Shown here piece by piece: positions 1-9,088 of a DNA stretch of 64,000 nucleotides. The notes beneath the pieces are model-generated. The model was not told the DNA's origin and did not search any database. It was given only the letters and a program-made list of their open reading frames with translations. The DNA is from Pedobacter lusitanus (lineage in GTDB: Bacteria; Bacteroidota; Bacteroidia; Sphingobacteriales; Sphingobacteriaceae): contig NZ_CP157278.1 in assembly GCF_040026395.1 (NCBI RefSeq), positions 2,232,001-2,296,000 of the forward strand, written 5' to 3'. The number at the start of each line of letters is the position of its first letter. The stretch's first letter is position 1. The translations under genes were made by a program, and so were the position numbers.

Positions 1-2121
1 CGAGTATTCAACGAGGATTTTGTGAAGGAAAACCTAAGGTTTATCTCAAATGCAGATGAGAGTATTGTTCCTTTCGCAATATTGGGCGGTAATACTGCCT
101 TGGAAGAGGAGATCAAGAATCTCAGCAACGAACTTGGACTGGAGCATGAGGAAACTCCAACTGGTTTTTACCTGGAGCGCAAGAATGCTAGGGAAATCTA
201 CAGGACTGCGAAGAATACACATGAAACCATCATCAAGCAGTTAGATAGCAAATTAACGCAAAAGGCGACCAGTAGGGAGACAGGTATAAAATACAAGCCC
301 GAAAGGTTTGGTGACCAGAACTACAATAAGACAAAGCTCGACGCTGATATCACATTGACACTAACGGATGGCTTTGAACCTATCACAGATGAAGCACAAC
401 AAACCTTATTGATACTGTTGGACGAAAAGCCCAATGCAAATATTGTGGCACTATCAAGGCAAAACTTCTCCCTTGTAGAGCTGAGCACCGAGGCTGAACT
501 ATTGGTAACTAAGTCCCTTACAGCATCAGGAAAGATTGAGGAGCTAGTTAGGAATTCAATATTAAACAAATGGGTAAAGGAAGGAAAGACGCTTCATGAA
601 CATAAGCTTGTGAATTGTACCTTTTGTGGAAACAAGATTACCGAGGAAAGGTGGTCGGCGCTAGAAAGTCACTTTGATGAGGAGTCAGAGAAACTAAGCC
701 GAGGTATTGCATCGCTCATGACTAAAGTGGAAGCGGAAGTCTCACTGGTTTCTGATTTCCTTTCTTTCGACAACAATGCCTTTTATTCCAAATTTCACCC
801 AAATCTTAATCGCTTACGTGTGGGGATGGAACATATACTTGAACAATATAAAGAATCCCTTGAGCAGCTGCGGCTGCAGCTTGGGGCAAGGGCTGATGAT
901 ATCATCAATGTGGGTACATTTTCTGAGCCAGTTGATTTCTCTACTCGACTGGTGAAGGCATATGATTTTTATGAAGGCATTCGAAGCCAATCCAATGCCT
1001 ATACTGGTAAATTAAGCGGAGATCAGGCAAGTGCCAGAACATCGCTAAGGCTAAAGGAGGTTTATGACTTTGTAACGACCATACAATATCTAGAGGAAGT
1101 AAAAAACATTGAAATCCTAAAGGAGAAACTTGATGAGAAAGAAGCGGATGGTAAGACGATCGCTAATAAGATCAAGGACCAGATCAATCTTATTGAAAGT
1201 AAGCAACGATTAATGAATGATGAAGAAAAAGGTGCATTAAAGGTGAATGAATATCTGAATAATTACTTCGGGCATGACTTCCTTACTCTTAAAGCGATAG
1301 AGGAACCCGATTCTATTACCGATGGCAAGAAGATTAGATTTGAGATCGTCAGGAATGGAAACAAAGCTCATCACCTCAGTGAGGGGGAATGTAGCTTGAT
1401 CGCATTTTGCTATTTCATGGCAAAGCTGGAGGATATCGATACCAAAGGCCAAAAGCCAATTATCTGGATTGACGATCCTATTTCCAGTCTGGATGGCAAC
1501 CATATCTTCTTTATATATAGCCTGATCAACTCAAAGATTGTCACCAGTCAGGAATTTGAGCAGCTATTTATTTCTACGCACAACCTTGACTTCCTAAAAT
1601 ATCTAAAGCGTCTTCCTGGTGCCTTAAATAAAAATCAGAGCAAATACTTTATGACCGTAAGGGAGGGCGAAAAAAGCCAAATCAAGTTGATGCCAAAATA
1701 TCTTAAGGATTATGTTACAGAGTTCAATTACCTTTTTCACCAGATCTATATTTGTGCAAACGCGGATACCGATGATGATGATCAGCATATCGTGTATTAC
1801 AACTTTGCCAACAATGCCCGCAAGTTTCTTGAATCGTTCTTATTCTATAAGTACCCAAATGCAGTGGAACATGATGAAAAATTGTATAGATTCTTTGGGG
1901 ATAATAGGCAAGCATCATCAATGACTGAGCGGATTAATAATGAGTATTCTCATCTTGAAGGAATTTTTGAGCGGAGTATGATTCCGGTGGATGTTCCTGA
2001 GATGAAAAAAGTAGCAAATTTCGTCTTAGACCGTATAAAAGAGAAGGACTTAGATCAATTTGAATCACTACTGAAAAGCATAGGCGTTCAGTTACTTGAA
2101 GAACCAGAAGAAAACGTTTAA
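1..2121 (+). CDS. AAA_13 / RloC-like SMC-type ATPase, 5' end cut by window
   Basis: Large P-loop ATPase of the AAA_13 type, related to SMC/Rad50-like proteins and to the anticodon nuclease RloC. The reading frame is open to base 1 (RVFNEDFVKENL), and that phrase is typical of the region just after Walker A, so the GTG at 22 is internal and Walker A lies upstream of the window. Visible: a CxxC pair (codons at 616 and 625) that could form a zinc hook, flanking helical and coiled-coil stretches, an ABC-like signature LSEGECSLIAF, Walker B WIDDPISSLD (about 1470-1495), and a histidine switch ISTHNLDFLKYL. Near the C-terminus an Arg-x3-Glu pair (1819-1833) and a His (1951-1953) follow the spacing pattern reported for PrrC/RloC nucleases, but such residues also occur in AAA_13 proteins of unknown activity. 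A phage-defence role is likely in view of the family and the degenerate surroundings; nuclease activity is only inferred. Confidence 0.8.
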   Translation, partial: RVFNEDFVKENLRFISNADESIVPFAILGGNTALEEEIKNLSNELGLEHEETPTGFYLERKNAREIYRTAKNTHETIIKQLDSKLTQKATSRETGIKYKPERFGDQNYNKTKLDADITLTLTDGFEPITDEAQQTLLILLDEKPNANIVALSRQNFSLVELSTEAELLVTKSLTASGKIEELVRNSILNKWVKEGKTLHEHKLVNCTFCGNKITEERWSALESHFDEESEKLSRGIASLMTKVEAEVSLVSDFLSFDNNAFYSKFHPNLNRLRVGMEHILEQYKESLEQLRLQLGARADDIINVGTFSEPVDFSTRLVKAYDFYEGIRSQSNAYTGKLSGDQASARTSLRLKEVYDFVTTIQYLEEVKNIEILKEKLDEKEADGKTIANKIKDQINLIESKQRLMNDEEKGALKVNEYLNNYFGHDFLTLKAIEEPDSITDGKKIRFEIVRNGNKAHHLSEGECSLIAFCYFMAKLEDIDTKGQKPIIWIDDPISSLDGNHIFFIYSLINSKIVTSQEFEQLFISTHNLDFLKYLKRLPGALNKNQSKYFMTVREGEKSQIKLMPKYLKDYVTEFNYLFHQIYICANADTDDDDQHIVYYNFANNARKFLESFLFYKYPNAVEHDEKLYRFFGDNRQASSMTERINNEYSHLEGIFERSMIPVDVPEMKKVANFVLDRIKEKDLDQFESLLKSIGVQLLEEPEENV

Positions 2122-2126
2122 GGCCC

Positions 2127-2249
2127 GTGGGAAATCAAACAGAATTATATCAAAGAAAAAATTTAGATGAACTAATAACAATTCAATCAAAATGGGCATT
2201 TAAAGGCTCTATGAATAAACATTTCGTAACACATGGAATCGGTGTATGA
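2127..2249 (+). pseudogene. Short 40-codon ORF after the AAA_13 gene, probably truncated
   Basis: A GTG begins five bases after the upstream stop, a spacing typical of translational coupling, and reads 40 codons (starts GNQTELYQRKNLDELITIQS) to a TGA. The composition looks protein-like, but I recognise no family and no further coding sequence follows. It may be the head of a decayed second gene of the AAA_13 operon, or a chance frame. Confidence 0.3.
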
Positions 2250-2974
2250 TGACATAATGAATTAAATATTTGGTTAGTGAACCATCTAAATTAGTTAATC
2301 TTGCACTGCTTTTAGAAACCAAAAAGAATATCAAATCAATGTCTATTCATTAGTAGCACTTTCTATCTTGAATTATTAAAAAGTAAAACAACCTGTGTCA
2401 GGGCGGTGATTCGTTAGAGTTACTGCTCTGACACAGGTTGTTTTACATTCCCATTTTGAAGCTATCTAAAGGCTTTTATCCTCAAAATATGGATGTGATC
2501 AAATCAACTTCGGCTTTAATTGCAGCAACAAGATCACTATCACAATCATTGTTGTTAAAATAAATATTTGTACCCATTTCAGATTTATTGTCACCATATT
2601 CTTAATTGGATTTCTAAAATTTCCATAAAATATATTTTATTAATTTATTATTGAGTGCTTTTGTAAAGCGATTTAAAGAAGATAATTCTAATTTCGAATT
2701 ACCAAACAAATAAAAAAGTTTAATTTTTACACTTAAAATATTGCCATATAAAATATAATATTTATAATATTAAATATAATTGCTATAAAATGAGAAAATA
2801 AAAAATATCTAAAAGATAGTTATACATAAAAATAAATTTGTTATTTTCGAATTCCTTGTGAGGTGAGTTAAGCCTATTGATTTAAATTGCCACTAAAGAA
2901 TTTCATCATATTTTTTGTGACTTAAAATTAAGTTTTATCACTTATCTTTAAGTTGTAAAAAAAAACATATTATT
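2250..2974. other. AT-rich non-coding gap
   Basis: About 700 bases without a credible gene on either strand. It is much more AT-rich than its surroundings (especially 2640-2850, with long runs of A and T) and holds one long hairpin at 2383-2446. The composition and lack of genes fit decayed accessory DNA between a defence-type gene and an IS element. Confidence 0.6.
2383..2446. repeat. Perfect 19-bp inverted repeat (long hairpin)
   Basis: Arms at 2383-2401 and 2428-2446 are exact reverse complements (outer bases GTAAAACAACC, inner TGTGTCAG), separated by 26 bases. The spacer can extend the stem as RNA with Watson-Crick and G-U pairs (GGCGGTGA against the facing bases), giving about 27 pairs in all. 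No T-run follows, so a simple intrinsic terminator is not obvious. It could be a terminator, a small structured RNA or a miniature mobile-element remnant. Confidence 0.6.
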
Positions 2975-3199
2975 ATGAACATAAAACTAATTTTACCGGG
3001 TATCGCTTTAGTAGCTCTTTTGGTAGCTTGTACTAAGAAAAATGATGTAGTAAATTCTGAATTACCTACTCAGAATATGAAAAATGTTGTAAATAGAACT
3101 GATATTAAGAGATCAGAAAAAGCCAAAGGCAGTGATACCCTGAGTAAATCATTTCTAGATGATACAATCGACCCAACGAAGCCGGATAGACCGAGGTAA
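2975..3199 (+). CDS. Small lipoprotein of unknown function
   Basis: A 74-residue protein with an SPII signal: charged start MNIK, hydrophobic core, lipobox LVAC with Cys19, so it should be lipid-anchored in the periplasm or outer membrane. The mature part is short, polar and Lys/Asp-rich and ends in a proline-containing tail (DPTKPDRPR) with no recognisable domain. It stands alone between an AT-rich gap and an IS256 element whose left end lies about 25 bases past its stop. The stop could be original or created by the insertion, and I cannot tell which. Confidence 0.55.
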   Translation: MNIKLILPGIALVALLVACTKKNDVVNSELPTQNMKNVVNRTDIKRSEKAKGSDTLSKSFLDDTIDPTKPDRPR

Positions 3200-3223
3200 G
3201 TTAGCGATTCAAATTACAATGTC

Positions 3224-4564
3224 GAGCCTGTGAAGAATTTTGTGTAAGTGGTCAACCGTATTGAGTTTAAAGGAGACATCTATTTTCAAATATAATACTA
3301 AACTGATTAATAATTTTACCCCAATCTCTTACTGGCATCGTCCATTTTTTCTGGATATTCATGACCGATAAGTAGACAGCCTTGATTGCAGCCTGGTCGT
3401 CAGGAAACAAGTTTTTGGACTTGGTGAATTTCCTTATGCCGCTGTTCAGGCTTTCAATGACATTGGTGGTATAAATGATTTTTCGGATTTCCAGGGGGAA
3501 GTCAAAGTAACTGGTCAACTCATCCCAGTTCTTCTCCCAGCTTAAAATAGCATAACCATACTTACTTTTCCATTTTACTGTGAAATCATCCAGGGCTGAT
3601 CTGGCGGTATCTTTATTTACTGCACCATAAATCTGTTTAAGATCCATCGAAAACTCTTTACGTTCCTTCCAGACCACATATTTACAACTATTACGAATTG
3701 TACGACGCAAAGCTGGGTTATTGTTTTGGGAAATACCTCGGCAATGGCCTTTGTAAAGCCAGTAAGATTATCTGTACAGGCGATCAAGATATCCTCTACA
3801 CCTCTGGCACGCAAATCTGTAAGCACACTTAGCCAGAATGATGCACTCTCGGTTTCGTTGATCCACATGCCCAAAATCTCTTTCAGGCCATCATGTTTTA
3901 GGCCAATTACCAAGTAAATACATTTGCTAACCACCTTTCCGTTGTGGCGTACCTTAAACTGAATACCGTCCATCCAACAAGTAAAATAAACAGGCTCTAA
4001 GGGGCGGGATTGCCATTCCTCGATCTTCTCCACAACCCGGCTTGTAACCGTAGAAACTGTACTTTCAGAGATTTCGACCCCGTACATTTCACGAATCTGG
4101 TCTTCAATATCACGAGTACTCATTCCACGGGAATACATCCCGATAATGCTTTGCTCAATCTGCTCGCTCATACGCTGGTGCTTGGGGATCAGTTTAGGCT
4201 CAAAGCTTGCATTACGATCTCGTGGAATTGACAATACCACATCCCCAAGAGTCTCACTCTTAACCTTTTTGCTACTGAAACCGTTACGGGAATTACCGCT
4301 GCCGTGGCCTTCTGGAGAATGCTTTTCATAACCCAGGTGCTCATCAAGCTCTCCCTGGAGCATTTCATTGACTCCCTGTTTGAACATTTCCTGAAAGAAT
4401 TCCTGGAACTGTTCCTTGGACTTAAACTGCTTGAAAAAGTCCTTTGGTAAACCTAACTTGTTCTCTTCCATATGACTGTAATTAAAGTTCTGAATTTATT
4501 TCTTTAAATACAATGCAATAGACCACACCTATTTTATCGTTTACACAAAATTCAAGACACTACC
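3224..4564 (-). mobile_element. IS256-family insertion sequence, approximate ends
   Basis: About 1.34 kb, the usual size for the family, carrying a single transposase read leftwards. Matching terminal segments GAATTTTGTGTAA (3235-3247) and its reverse complement (4541-4553) form the inner part of the terminal inverted repeats, with weaker matching outside (TGT at corresponding places). The exact outer ends are uncertain by several bases, and I found no clear 8-9 bp target duplication. The transposase is frameshifted, so the copy is probably immobile by itself. Confidence 0.75.
3267..4471 (-). pseudogene. IS256-family transposase, frameshifted
   Basis: Mutator-type (Transposase_mut) DDE transposase. 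The first part (4471 to about 3700) reads MEENKLGLPKDFFKQFK, then the DNA-binding N-terminal region, the first catalytic Asp in CWMDGIQF and the second in ACTDNLTGF. The frame is lost at about 3695-3705: after TQLCVV the intact family continues with HQIRNSCKYV, whereas here IRNSCKYV lies one frame over. That fits a small deletion of about four bases. The second part carries the catalytic Glu in NVIESLNSG and ends at 3267. The catalytic residues are therefore split between frames and no active enzyme should be made, unless ribosomes shift frame, which is not usual for IS256. Confidence 0.85.
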
Positions 4565-4716
4565 AAATTTTAGCCACACAAGGTTTTAAACAAAATACCC
4601 CTGTTTCCACTAAACGCTCCCAATCACTATTAAGAAGTTTTCTTCTAATACTTTTGCTTGTAATTGGCCTGGCTGTTCTTCTGGCGTATCTGCTGTATCA
4701 GTTCAAAATGAGCTAA
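4565..4716 (+). pseudogene. Orphan C-terminal tail with one membrane helix beside the IS
   Basis: A frame with no start codon runs out of the right end of the IS256 element and ends at the TAA at 4714-4716. It encodes a basic linker (NTPVSTKRSQSLLRS) followed by a strongly hydrophobic helix (FLLILLLVIGLAVLLAYLLY) and a short tail QFKMS. This looks like the 3' end of a membrane protein gene cut by the insertion. The 5' part is not visible on the other side of the IS, so deletion as well as insertion is implied. It could also be chance, since hydrophobic frames are common in AT-rich DNA. Confidence 0.35.
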
Positions 4717-4913
4717 GTGATCTGTTATCTATATAACAGTCATGTTTGTTCCTTATCCAAATCGATTTCTTTAGATTTGTGATCAATTCACTCCTGCACT
4801 TATTATTGAACTTATCTGATAGATTATAAATCGGGTAATTATAACTTTCAGTTTTGCCTGGTTATTACCGAATAGAATTGCCAGAATCTTTATCAAATAA
4901 AACAATATTATTA
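4717..4913. other. Intergenic, no gene seen
   Basis: Roughly 200 AT-rich bases between the orphan tail and the next gene. It presumably holds the promoter of the downstream secreted protein. No exact TAnnTTTG box was seen; TAACTTTC near 4842 is a seven-of-eight match. Confidence 0.4.
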
Positions 4914-5939
4914 ATGAAAAAAGCGCTTTTAACACTGGCAATTATAGGAACTGCTTATGCTTCCTCTTACGCCCAAACAAATATCTTTGAATCTGGTAGT
5001 AATGTAGGTATTGGTACCCATAACCCCACTGGTAAATTAGAAATTGTAGGACCGTACAATGGAGAACAGCTCGTTATTTCGAGGGATGTCTTAGCTGGAG
5101 CCGAGGGTCCGGGCATCATATTCAAAAACATTATAAATAACGGCACATTACAAAAAATCAGTGGTATTGAAAGTCAATTGATGAGCGGAGGTGTTGGAGC
5201 GGTTTCAGGATCCTTAAATTTGTATACAGTTAACAATTCTAATAAAATCAATGCATTATCTATAACTCCTGGTGGCAATGTTGGTGTCGGTACAACAACT
5301 CCATCTGGCGCACTGGAAATATCAGGACAGTCAAATGGAGATCAACTGATAATTTCCAGAAATGTCTTAGCTGGAGGCGAAGGTCCGGGCATCACATTCA
5401 AAAACATCATAAACAATAGTACTATAGAAAAAATTGGCGGTATTGAAAGTCAATTGAAAAGTGGAGGTGTAGGAGCAGTTTCAGGATCCTTAAATTTATT
5501 TACACTCAATAATTCTGTCAAAGTTGATGCGATCTCTGTGGCACCCAATGGTGATGTTGGTATTGGTACGGCAGACACAAGAGGTTACAAACTGGCAATT
5601 AACGGTAATATAAGATCAAAAGAAATAATGGTTGAAACCAGCAACTGGCCCGATTACGTCTTTGAATCCGATTATCCACTGATTTCTTTAACTGAATTAA
5701 AAAATTATATTGATCACAACAAACACTTACCAGACCTTCCATCCGCACAGGAAGTAACAAAAAATGGTATAAATCTTGGCGAGATAGTGAAAGTACAGAC
5801 CAAAAAGATTGAGGAGTTAACCTTGCATCTTATTGAAAAAGACAAACAATTTGATAGTTTACGAAGAGACAACCAATCACAACAAGCGCAAATCAATGAA
5901 CTGAAAGATCAGTTATCAAAGCTTCTTTCCAAACAATAA
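4914..5939 (+). CDS. Secreted tail-fibre-like protein with internal duplication and coiled-coil C-terminus
   Basis: The start is ATG at 4914, which gives a clean signal peptide (MKKALLTLAIIG...SSYAQ); an in-frame TTG 60 bases upstream would bury it. The 341-residue product has two near-identical blocks of about 98 residues, each with NVGxGT, NGxQLxISRxVLAG, EGPGIxFKNIIN and SGGVGAVSGSLNL. They are followed by the Bacteroidota tail-fibre/S74-like ending: LAINGNIRSKEI, then YVFESDY..L, then NKHLPDLPSAQEV, then GINLGEIVKVQTKKIEELT, and a terminal coiled coil. Such proteins are exported beta-rich fibre or adhesin-like proteins of unknown role. The gene stands alone and ends at a strong hairpin. 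Confidence 0.75.
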   Translation: MKKALLTLAIIGTAYASSYAQTNIFESGSNVGIGTHNPTGKLEIVGPYNGEQLVISRDVLAGAEGPGIIFKNIINNGTLQKISGIESQLMSGGVGAVSGSLNLYTVNNSNKINALSITPGGNVGVGTTTPSGALEISGQSNGDQLIISRNVLAGGEGPGITFKNIINNSTIEKIGGIESQLKSGGVGAVSGSLNLFTLNNSVKVDAISVAPNGDVGIGTADTRGYKLAINGNIRSKEIMVETSNWPDYVFESDYPLISLTELKNYIDHNKHLPDLPSAQEVTKNGINLGEIVKVQTKKIEELTLHLIEKDKQFDSLRRDNQSQQAQINELKDQLSKLLSKQ

Positions 5940-5951
5940 TCAAAACCTTGC

Positions 5952-5981
5952 AAATGCCTCTGAAACATCTCAGAGGCATTT
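5952..5981. terminator. Bidirectional terminator
   Basis: Perfect 12-bp stem (AAATGCCTCTGA at 5952-5963 with its complement at 5970-5981) and a six-base loop, lying between two convergent genes. The A/T ends of the stem supply a T-run in both directions. Confidence 0.8.
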
Positions 5982-5987
5982 TCGAGA

Positions 5988-6911
5988 CTATAAAGTCATA
6001 GCTGATACCTGATGACTATCTCTGAACAGAAGATAATCTTCCACAGCATACTCCGGACAAGCCCCCTCAGATGCCGTAATAAAAGCCCCCAGGGAAACAG
6101 CCTGAAACATAATCTGGTTTGCAGAAGCCCCCTTCTCAAATCTTTTTGATAAAAACCCTGCTAAAAAGGAGTCCCCGCTGCCCACCGTATCTTTTACCTC
6201 AACAGGTATCGTCGGATACAAATAGAAATTGTTGTTATGAACATAAAGTGCACCTTTACTTCCTTTAGAGATGATCACCTCATTCATACCAAATGTATCC
6301 TGCAAATAATTTACGCTATCTGTTTCACTGCGATAGGTCTTACCCAGAAAGTCTAACATCATGCGTAATTCAGCCTTATTAAACTTAGCTAAAGCAGTTT
6401 TATGCAGCAAATCTTTGATAACCCTTACATCATAATAAGGCGGCCGTAAATTAATATCAAAAATAGTATAACTGCTTGCCTCTATTAATTCAAATAATGT
6501 ATTTTTTGACTGTTCATTTCTGGCTGCCAGCGTTCCAAATACCAAAGCATCTGAAGCAGCAATTATTTGCTGATTAGCAGCTGTAACACTGATATAATCC
6601 CAGGCCACGTTTTGTACAATATCATAATGTGCATCATTATTTTCATCCAGTGAAGCTATGACCGTACTGGTAGGATGTGTCCTGCTAACCTGAATCCCAT
6701 CAGTTGCCATATCCCAGCTTTTGATTTTCTGCAATAATTGATGGCCTGGTTCATCGTCCCCAATGCTACTGATCATATTAACTTCAACACCCATTTTGTG
6801 AAGATGATAAGCTACGTTAAATGGTGCCCCTCCTATTCTCTGCCGCCCTCCGGGAAATATATCCCATAATACTTCTCCAAAACATGCCACTTTAATTTTC
6901 TTTTCTTCCAT
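5988..6911 (-). CDS. PfkB-family carbohydrate kinase, probably fructokinase
   Basis: Ribokinase/PfkB-family sugar kinase of about 307 residues. It shows the N-terminal pattern VACFGEVLWDIFPGG, the substrate-binding motif RIGGAPFNVAYHL, and near the C-terminus the ATP/anion-hole motif DTVGSGDSFLAGFL with the catalytic Asp. The start MEEKKIKVACFGE at 6911 places the fold at the normal distance from the N-terminus; the longer reading from 6959 adds a basic tail absent from the family. It is the last gene of the mannitol operon, about 70 bases after the outer-membrane protein gene. Mannitol dehydrogenase produces fructose, so phosphorylation of fructose to fructose-6-phosphate is the likely reaction. 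The substrate is inferred from context. Confidence 0.85.
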   Translation of the reverse strand: MEEKKIKVACFGEVLWDIFPGGRQRIGGAPFNVAYHLHKMGVEVNMISSIGDDEPGHQLLQKIKSWDMATDGIQVSRTHPTSTVIASLDENNDAHYDIVQNVAWDYISVTAANQQIIAASDALVFGTLAARNEQSKNTLFELIEASSYTIFDINLRPPYYDVRVIKDLLHKTALAKFNKAELRMMLDFLGKTYRSETDSVNYLQDTFGMNEVIISKGSKGALYVHNNNFYLYPTIPVEVKDTVGSGDSFLAGFLSKRFEKGASANQIMFQAVSLGAFITASEGACPEYAVEDYLLFRDSHQVSAMTL

Positions 6912-6981
6912 TATCATTTTTTTAATGAATTTCAAATATTTACCAACGGGTAACTTCAAACCAGATCTATAACTACTACTA

Positions 6982-7713
6982 TCAAAATGAATACACCTGC
7001 ACCGAGAATTGTAGAAATGCGCGATTATCTACCGGATTCCACATACTCCATAAACCCAGGGGAATCGGATAATTTCCAATTGTCAAACGCTTCGACAGGA
7101 TCAGACTGATTTCATTAACTCCGGCTTTCCCGGCAAAGAAATTACTTTTTTCCCCTTCATTATTCAGGGCAAAGCTATACCCTATCCTTCCACGCAGTTC
7201 CAGGTCGTTTTTCTTGTAAAGAGGGTATTCCCCGAATACAAAACTGGAATATTTATTCCCAGTGTTGTTACTATTTCTATCTCTGCCAAAAACTACCGTA
7301 TTCCAGCTCAGGAGCAAAGGAAGATGCTCACTGATAGTATAATACGATCTGAAATCCCAGAAACGTCCGGTTTCTTTTGCTTTATAATTGAAATACTCCC
7401 TGTTATTATAGGTAGCGCCCGGCGAAAAATTATAGATGTCCCATAATTCTAATGTCAGGTGTTTATTTTTATAACCTACATAATTATTAAACTCTTTATA
7501 AGACCCGTCTGCGCTACCTCCGGCCCAAAAACCGCCATAAATACTTTTATAATCTACATGAACATCTCCAGTATAAACCAAACCTGCAGAGACTTCACTT
7601 CCTCTCCACAAATGACTATTGCGAAGTTGCAGTGACGAATGTAATTCCTGGCTATATAACAGAGTGCTTCCAATGATTATTAGAAAAATCATCAATAATC
7701 TAACTTTAAGCAT
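6982..7713 (-). CDS. Outer-membrane beta-barrel protein of the mannitol operon
   Basis: Exported protein of about 243 residues. The start MLKVRLLMIFLI at 7713 gives a good signal peptide ending near LLYSQ; an upstream TTG would overlap the previous stop. The mature part is rich in alternating aromatic and polar residues (LRNSHLWRGSEV, GGFWAGGSADGSYKEFNNYVGY, ELWDIYNFSPG) and ends in aromatic Phe (VQVYSF), typical of small outer-membrane barrels. It begins about 20 bases after the permease stop, so it is co-transcribed. It is probably a pore for the polyol; no specific family is recognised. Confidence 0.6.
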   Translation of the reverse strand: MLKVRLLMIFLIIIGSTLLYSQELHSSLQLRNSHLWRGSEVSAGLVYTGDVHVDYKSIYGGFWAGGSADGSYKEFNNYVGYKNKHLTLELWDIYNFSPGATYNNREYFNYKAKETGRFWDFRSYYTISEHLPLLLSWNTVVFGRDRNSNNTGNKYSSFVFGEYPLYKKNDLELRGRIGYSFALNNEGEKSNFFAGKAGVNEISLILSKRLTIGNYPIPLGLWSMWNPVDNRAFLQFSVQVYSF

Positions 7714-7733
7714 ATTAAAGATTTTTATAATGA

Positions 7734-9053
7734 TCAATTGACGATATCCTTTTCCCTTATCCGGGAACCAAATAAAGCATAGGATAACATAAGGAGCTCA
7801 CAGCCTACAGTAAGACACCAGGTCCATCTCCATGACCCTAAAATATCGGCCAGGCCTCCCTGTACGAGCGTAAACACAGCTCCGCCAAATACGGCAGAAA
7901 TAAATACGCCCGATGCCTTCGACGTATACTTATTCAGCCCTTTTATAGAGAGCGAAAAAATACAGCTCCACATGGTAGAATGTAAAAGTCCAATGGCAAC
8001 CAGAAACCATAAATTCTGGGTAATCATAGCAATAATTGCCAGTATAGCAGCCAATATGGTTGTTACGGTTAATTGCGTCCTTGCAGATATGTTGCTGAAA
8101 AAACTTGAGACAGCTCTTCCTACAAGAAAACCTCCCCAGTATAATGTAGATAACAGCGCATGTATACCTAAATCCACTCCTCCGATAATAATGTCCGTGC
8201 GGCCAAAAAAGGTCATCGGATGCCCCGAATCCATCAGCTCAAAAGCATGAAGGTTGATATTGGCTCCAATAGCCACTTCTGTACCTACATAAAAGAAAAT
8301 AGCTGTAACACCTAAAGCAAAATGCCGGAAAGACCAGATACTTCTTTCCAGTTTTTCACCGGCAGCAGCTCTGGTATTGGCTATATCAGGCAGATGCAGT
8401 TTGCTCGTAATCAGCGTTACCATAACCACACAGGCAATCAGCACCATCAAAGGAAACAGCAATTGTTTAATTTCTATGTTCGCTATTGAAATACCACTGA
8501 ACATCACTACAGTTACAAAAAAAGGTGCCGAAGTAGTTCCTATTGAATTAATAGCCGTAGTAATATTTAAGCGTTGTACAGGCTGTGTACCCGGTAATTC
8601 ATAAGAAGCTACGTAAGGATTGACTACCACCTGGATTACTGCCGCAGCAGTGCCCATTAAATAAGATCCGATAATAAAAATGATAAAACCATAAGGTAAT
8701 GCAGCATTGCCAAAATGAAATGCCAGCTTTGGGTACTGATAACCAAACCATGAAGAACATAAATACATCAGCAGACCCGAAACCATAAACAGAAGGCCGC
8801 GAAGGATGGTATTTTTATAGCCAAAAGAATTTACCCATTTGCTTGCCAGAGTACCATTCAGCAAATAGCCCAAAAAGAAGAAAAAAGAAATTAAAGTAGT
8901 GAATGTGTTTTTTAAATTTCCGGCTTCAGCTAAAAAAGTAAATTTTAACGGGGCCTGTAGTTGTTCGTTTACTGTAGTCAGAAAACCTACAATAAAGTAT
9001 ATAAAAGTAACAATTGCAAACGGCAATATGCCTTTACGAAGTTTTGTTTCCAT
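7734..9053 (-). CDS. MFS sugar/polyol permease, FHS (FucP/GluP-like) family
   Basis: A 439-residue inner-membrane transporter with about twelve hydrophobic segments. The N-terminus FAIVTFIYFIVGFLTTVNEQLQ resembles fucose and glucose/galactose proton symporters, and the repeated FFFFLGYLLNG, GSYLMGTAAAVIQVVVNPYV and HSTMWSCIFSLSI phrases are typical of the FHS family (the last matches the FHS 'PTIFSLAL-like' segment). It lies between mannitol dehydrogenase (35 bases upstream) and the outer-membrane protein in one operon, so D-mannitol or a related polyol is the likely substrate. Substrate specificity cannot be read from sequence alone. Confidence 0.85.
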   Translation of the reverse strand: METKLRKGILPFAIVTFIYFIVGFLTTVNEQLQAPLKFTFLAEAGNLKNTFTTLISFFFFLGYLLNGTLASKWVNSFGYKNTILRGLLFMVSGLLMYLCSSWFGYQYPKLAFHFGNAALPYGFIIFIIGSYLMGTAAAVIQVVVNPYVASYELPGTQPVQRLNITTAINSIGTTSAPFFVTVVMFSGISIANIEIKQLLFPLMVLIACVVMVTLITSKLHLPDIANTRAAAGEKLERSIWSFRHFALGVTAIFFYVGTEVAIGANINLHAFELMDSGHPMTFFGRTDIIIGGVDLGIHALLSTLYWGGFLVGRAVSSFFSNISARTQLTVTTILAAILAIIAMITQNLWFLVAIGLLHSTMWSCIFSLSIKGLNKYTSKASGVFISAVFGGAVFTLVQGGLADILGSWRWTWCLTVGCELLMLSYALFGSRIREKDIVN

Positions 9054-9088
9054 AATTTTATAGCTCGAAATTCTTTAGGATGATGGCT

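Noticed and set aside
3267..4471. Two separate functional IS256 genes or programmed frameshift
   Set aside because: IS256-family elements normally use one frame; the junction fits a small deletion and no slippery sequence with a stimulatory structure was seen.
4854..4913. Upstream TTG start for the fibre-like protein
   Set aside because: It would place a polar 20-residue extension before a clean signal peptide.
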